Below, piece after piece: positions 6,050-7,600 of a stretch of 7,600 nucleotides of DNA. Below the pieces are notes generated by a model, which ran no database searches, was not told the origin of the DNA, and saw nothing but the letters and a program-made list of their open reading frames with translations. Positions within the stretch are counted from its first letter, which is position 1, and each line of letters starts with the position of its first letter. Source of the DNA: an uncultured Pseudobdellovibrionaceae bacterium (GTDB lineage Bacteria; Bdellovibrionota; Bdellovibrionia; Bdellovibrionales; JAMPXM01); contig CAKQVW010000132.1 in NCBI GenBank assembly GCA_934277865.1, positions 1-7,600 of the forward strand. Direction: 5' to 3'. Position numbers and translations under genes: made by a program.

Positions 6050-6679
6050 ATGGAGACATCGAGAGATTCAGGGAAAGAATCTGGCCGAGAATTGGGAACG
6101 GCTTTGCATCGCGAGTTAGATCCGACGGTGTTTGGTGGAGCTCCTCATCCACCTGCGGGCCACCAGGGCGCGGGCGCGATGGCGGGAGGCTCGGTCCTCA
6201 ATTATGGCCTGCAGCCACCTCCGGCCTCGCCGCAAACTCGACCAGGAGCGCCGGTGCCGTTTCCAGCGATCGACTTCAAGGTTCTCGAAGCGCAGGTGCA
6301 GCAAGTTAAAGCGATTCTCGGGCAGTACGAGCGCCGCCTGGATCAGCTCACGGCTCGCCAAAACGAGCTGGCCCGCGATAGCCAAAGCCGTCTCGATCGT
6401 CTCGACAACCAAATGATCCGTCTTGAAGATGGAATTTCACGATTGACCAACGACACCAGTCAGCGTGTTGCGGCGCTTGCGGCGAGGATCAACGAGCGCA
6501 AAGTGAGTGACACCAAGGTGCAAGAGCTGATGGATCGCCACAATCTGATGGTACGAAACTTTGAGAATCGTTTGTCAGCGATGCAAAAACTTGCCGCCGA
6601 TCAAGAACAGGCTTTGCTGAGTGCGTTTGCGGCGCTCGAAGACGCACGAGCCGAGCTCGCGCGCCTCAAGCGACTTTAA
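6050..6679 (+). CDS. Hypothetical coiled-coil protein, 209 aa
   Basis: I do not recognise a family. The N-terminal part (1-75) is rich in Gly, Pro, Ala and His and is probably disordered. Residues about 76-208 contain almost no Pro or Gly and show heptad-like spacing of Leu, Ile, Val and Met, with many Gln, Arg, Glu and Asp (for instance RRLDQLTARQNELARD at 95-110), predicting one long coiled coil. There is no signal peptide or membrane segment, so it is probably cytoplasmic and oligomeric. The start is supported by a strong GAGGAGG site. It is divergent from the 430-residue protein gene and converges with the Ig-domain gene, with 4 bp between the stop codons. The shared control region suggests, but does not prove, a functional link with the 430-residue protein. 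Confidence 0.85.
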   Translation: METSRDSGKESGRELGTALHRELDPTVFGGAPHPPAGHQGAGAMAGGSVLNYGLQPPPASPQTRPGAPVPFPAIDFKVLEAQVQQVKAILGQYERRLDQLTARQNELARDSQSRLDRLDNQMIRLEDGISRLTNDTSQRVAALAARINERKVSDTKVQELMDRHNLMVRNFENRLSAMQKLAADQEQALLSAFAALEDARAELARLKRL

Positions 6680-6683
6680 GCGT

Positions 6684-7600
6684 TTAGTAGCCCTCGTAGT
6701 AGCGATCGCATCGAGGCGTGTCCGTGTTGATCAGCTTTCCGTTACGGCACTGGAAGAGGCTCGAAGCTTCAATACAGTTGCCGCCAACGGTACCTGGGCT
6801 GGCGTGTGGTAGCCGAATCGTATAAGAATCGGCTAGCTCATTCTGCACCCTATAGGGCGCATATCTCGCGCTGATGATAGATTCGTGGAAATACTCGTTG
6901 TAGTTGCGTGTGCCTGGCGCATAACCGTAGCCACCAGCTAGACATGGGTTACGTGCCGCTTTGATTTTCACATTTACGGTGACACTGCGAATGGTCTCGG
7001 TACCGCTTCGCGCTTCAACGTGATACTGGCCTGCTGCTGAGAGCGGCACCATCAGATGCCGATACATGTAGCCCGTTTGCCCACTTAGGGGAGCGCCGTT
7101 TTTGAACCATTGATAAGAGACCACATCGATCCCTTTCATCGCATAGGCGGCCAAGGTGAGAATTTCACCTTCCTCAATTGTGCGGTCCTCGGGTTGATAT
7201 TGCCACATGAGCGTATTCGCCGAGCCCGAGCCGCCGGTGGATCCGCCAGGATTCACTCCCGAGTTGCCACCGCCGACAAGACCTCCTCCTGTGCCGCCAC
7301 CCGAGTCGACAGGAATGGTTCCGCTGCCGCCACCTGTGCCACCACCTGTACCGCCGCCGGTTCCTCCGCCGCCACCTTCAACGGGAACGACGCCACCGAC
7401 AGTTCCTCCGGAGCCTCCGCCCATGCCTGGGGCATAACTTCCGCCACCGCCTACAGCTCCGCCACCACCGACACCAACCGTCGATGAGTAAACACCATTT
7501 TTATTTGAAGATTGGCTACTGCTGTCCATCGCGGGCGAACAGTTCTGGTACATCAACAAGCTCGTCGATGTCGCAAACAACACCGTCATAAGCGGCGTAT
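6684..7600 (-). CDS. Secreted, possibly lipid-anchored protein with Gly-rich linker and Ig-like domain (5' end probably outside window)
   Basis: Numbering from ATG 7589, a hydrophobic signal-like segment (2-14) ends in YQNC (Cys17). This resembles a lipoprotein processing site but is not a canonical lipobox. A Ser-rich stretch and a Gly-rich linker (41-122) follow. Residues about 128-210 form an Ig-like domain: QPEDRTIEEGE, the core Trp161 in YQWFKNG, and the tyrosine corner around Y189 in AAGQYHVEA. It lacks the classic disulfide, as many bacterial Ig domains do. The tail (211-301) holds C216, C272, C281 and C294, suggesting disulfides outside the cytoplasm. The frame stays open to the window edge. 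The ATG at 7589 has no visible Shine-Dalgarno and its signal segment lacks basic residues, so the true start is probably further right. A surface adhesin or carbohydrate-binding role is possible but not shown. Confidence 0.85.
   Translation of the reverse strand, partial: TPLMTVLFATSTSLLMYQNCSPAMDSSSQSSNKNGVYSSTVGVGGGGAVGGGGSYAPGMGGGSGGTVGGVVPVEGGGGGTGGGTGGGTGGGSGTIPVDSGGGTGGGLVGGGNSGVNPGGSTGGSGSANTLMWQYQPEDRTIEEGEILTLAAYAMKGIDVVSYQWFKNGAPLSGQTGYMYRHLMVPLSAAGQYHVEARSGTETIRSVTVNVKIKAARNPCLAGGYGYAPGTRNYNEYFHESIISARYAPYRVQNELADSYTIRLPHASPGTVGGNCIEASSLFQCRNGKLINTDTPRCDRYYEGY
7224..7469 (-). repeat. Low-complexity GGN-rich tract coding a glycine linker
   Basis: The tract encodes residues 41-122 of the secreted protein, of which 46 of 82 are Gly, mainly as GGG blocks separated by Thr, Ser, Val or Asn. 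Around 7325-7380 there are imperfect 12-bp units encoding Thr-Gly-Gly-Gly. Such tracts often change length by slippage or recombination. The opposite strand reads as a proline-rich frame, which is a by-product. Confidence 0.75.

Noticed and set aside
6692..6716. CCTCG/CGAGG hairpin enclosing GCGATCGC as a terminator after the 209-aa gene
   Set aside because: The stem is short, there is no T run, and it lies in the coding sequence of the convergent gene. A single GCGATCGC octamer is not significant.
7207..7437. Proline-rich plus-strand frame
   Set aside because: It is the complement of the Gly-rich linker; GGN codons read as proline-rich codons on the other strand.
1..7600. Mobile elements, CRISPR arrays, tRNA or rRNA genes, toxin-antitoxin or defence genes
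   Set aside because: I looked for these and saw no terminal inverted repeats, transposase motifs, regular spacer arrays, tRNA-like cloverleaf or known defence-domain motifs.

Overview
The window looks like a chromosomal stretch of a moderately GC-rich Gram-negative bacterium with an outer membrane. A predatory-type Bdellovibrionota member or a related deltaproteobacterial lineage is my best guess. That guess is inference: it rests on the YbgF-TsaD-RsmA-SmpB gene order, a secreted protein with a '-QNC' signal-peptide end and Cys-rich tail, and several lineage-specific coiled-coil proteins. I have no marker that proves it.

Left part (1-3810, all + strand, tightly packed, probably one operon). 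It holds the 3' end of a YbgF/CpoB-like periplasmic TPR protein, then tsaD (tRNA t6A synthesis), rsmA/ksgA (16S rRNA dimethyladenosine), smpB (trans-translation) and a signal-peptide-bearing protein with a long charged helix. Gaps are 3, 10, 0 and 35 bp. Two junctions (YbgF-like/tsaD and rsmA/smpB) are in the same reading frame and separated by a single TAG stop. The tsaD/rsmA junction carries a five-codon mini-ORF that links the two genes through two ATGA overlaps. The last protein contains eleven regularly spaced copies of an 11-residue motif, R-x-x-[aromatic/hydrophobic], the clearest unexplained pattern in the window.

Middle part (3820-5978, - strand). A gene for a 430-residue protein that I do not recognise overlaps by 55 bp the start of an S4-domain pseudouridine synthase of the RsuA/RluB/RluE/RluF type. 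The synthase converges on the left operon with only 9 bp between stop codons.

Right part (5979-7600). A 71-bp divergent intergenic region with a 10-bp perfect palindrome separates the 430-residue protein gene from a + strand gene for a 209-residue coiled-coil protein, also unrecognised. That gene converges (4 bp between stops) on a - strand gene for a secreted protein with a glycine-rich linker, an Ig-like domain and a Cys-containing tail. This last gene probably starts beyond the right edge.

Four of the genes (tsaD, rsmA, smpB, rluB-like) serve translation: tRNA modification, rRNA modification and ribosome rescue. The others are envelope or coiled-coil proteins of unknown role. I see no mobile element, CRISPR array, tRNA, rRNA or recognisable defence or secretion system. 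No gap between genes exceeds about 71 bp.
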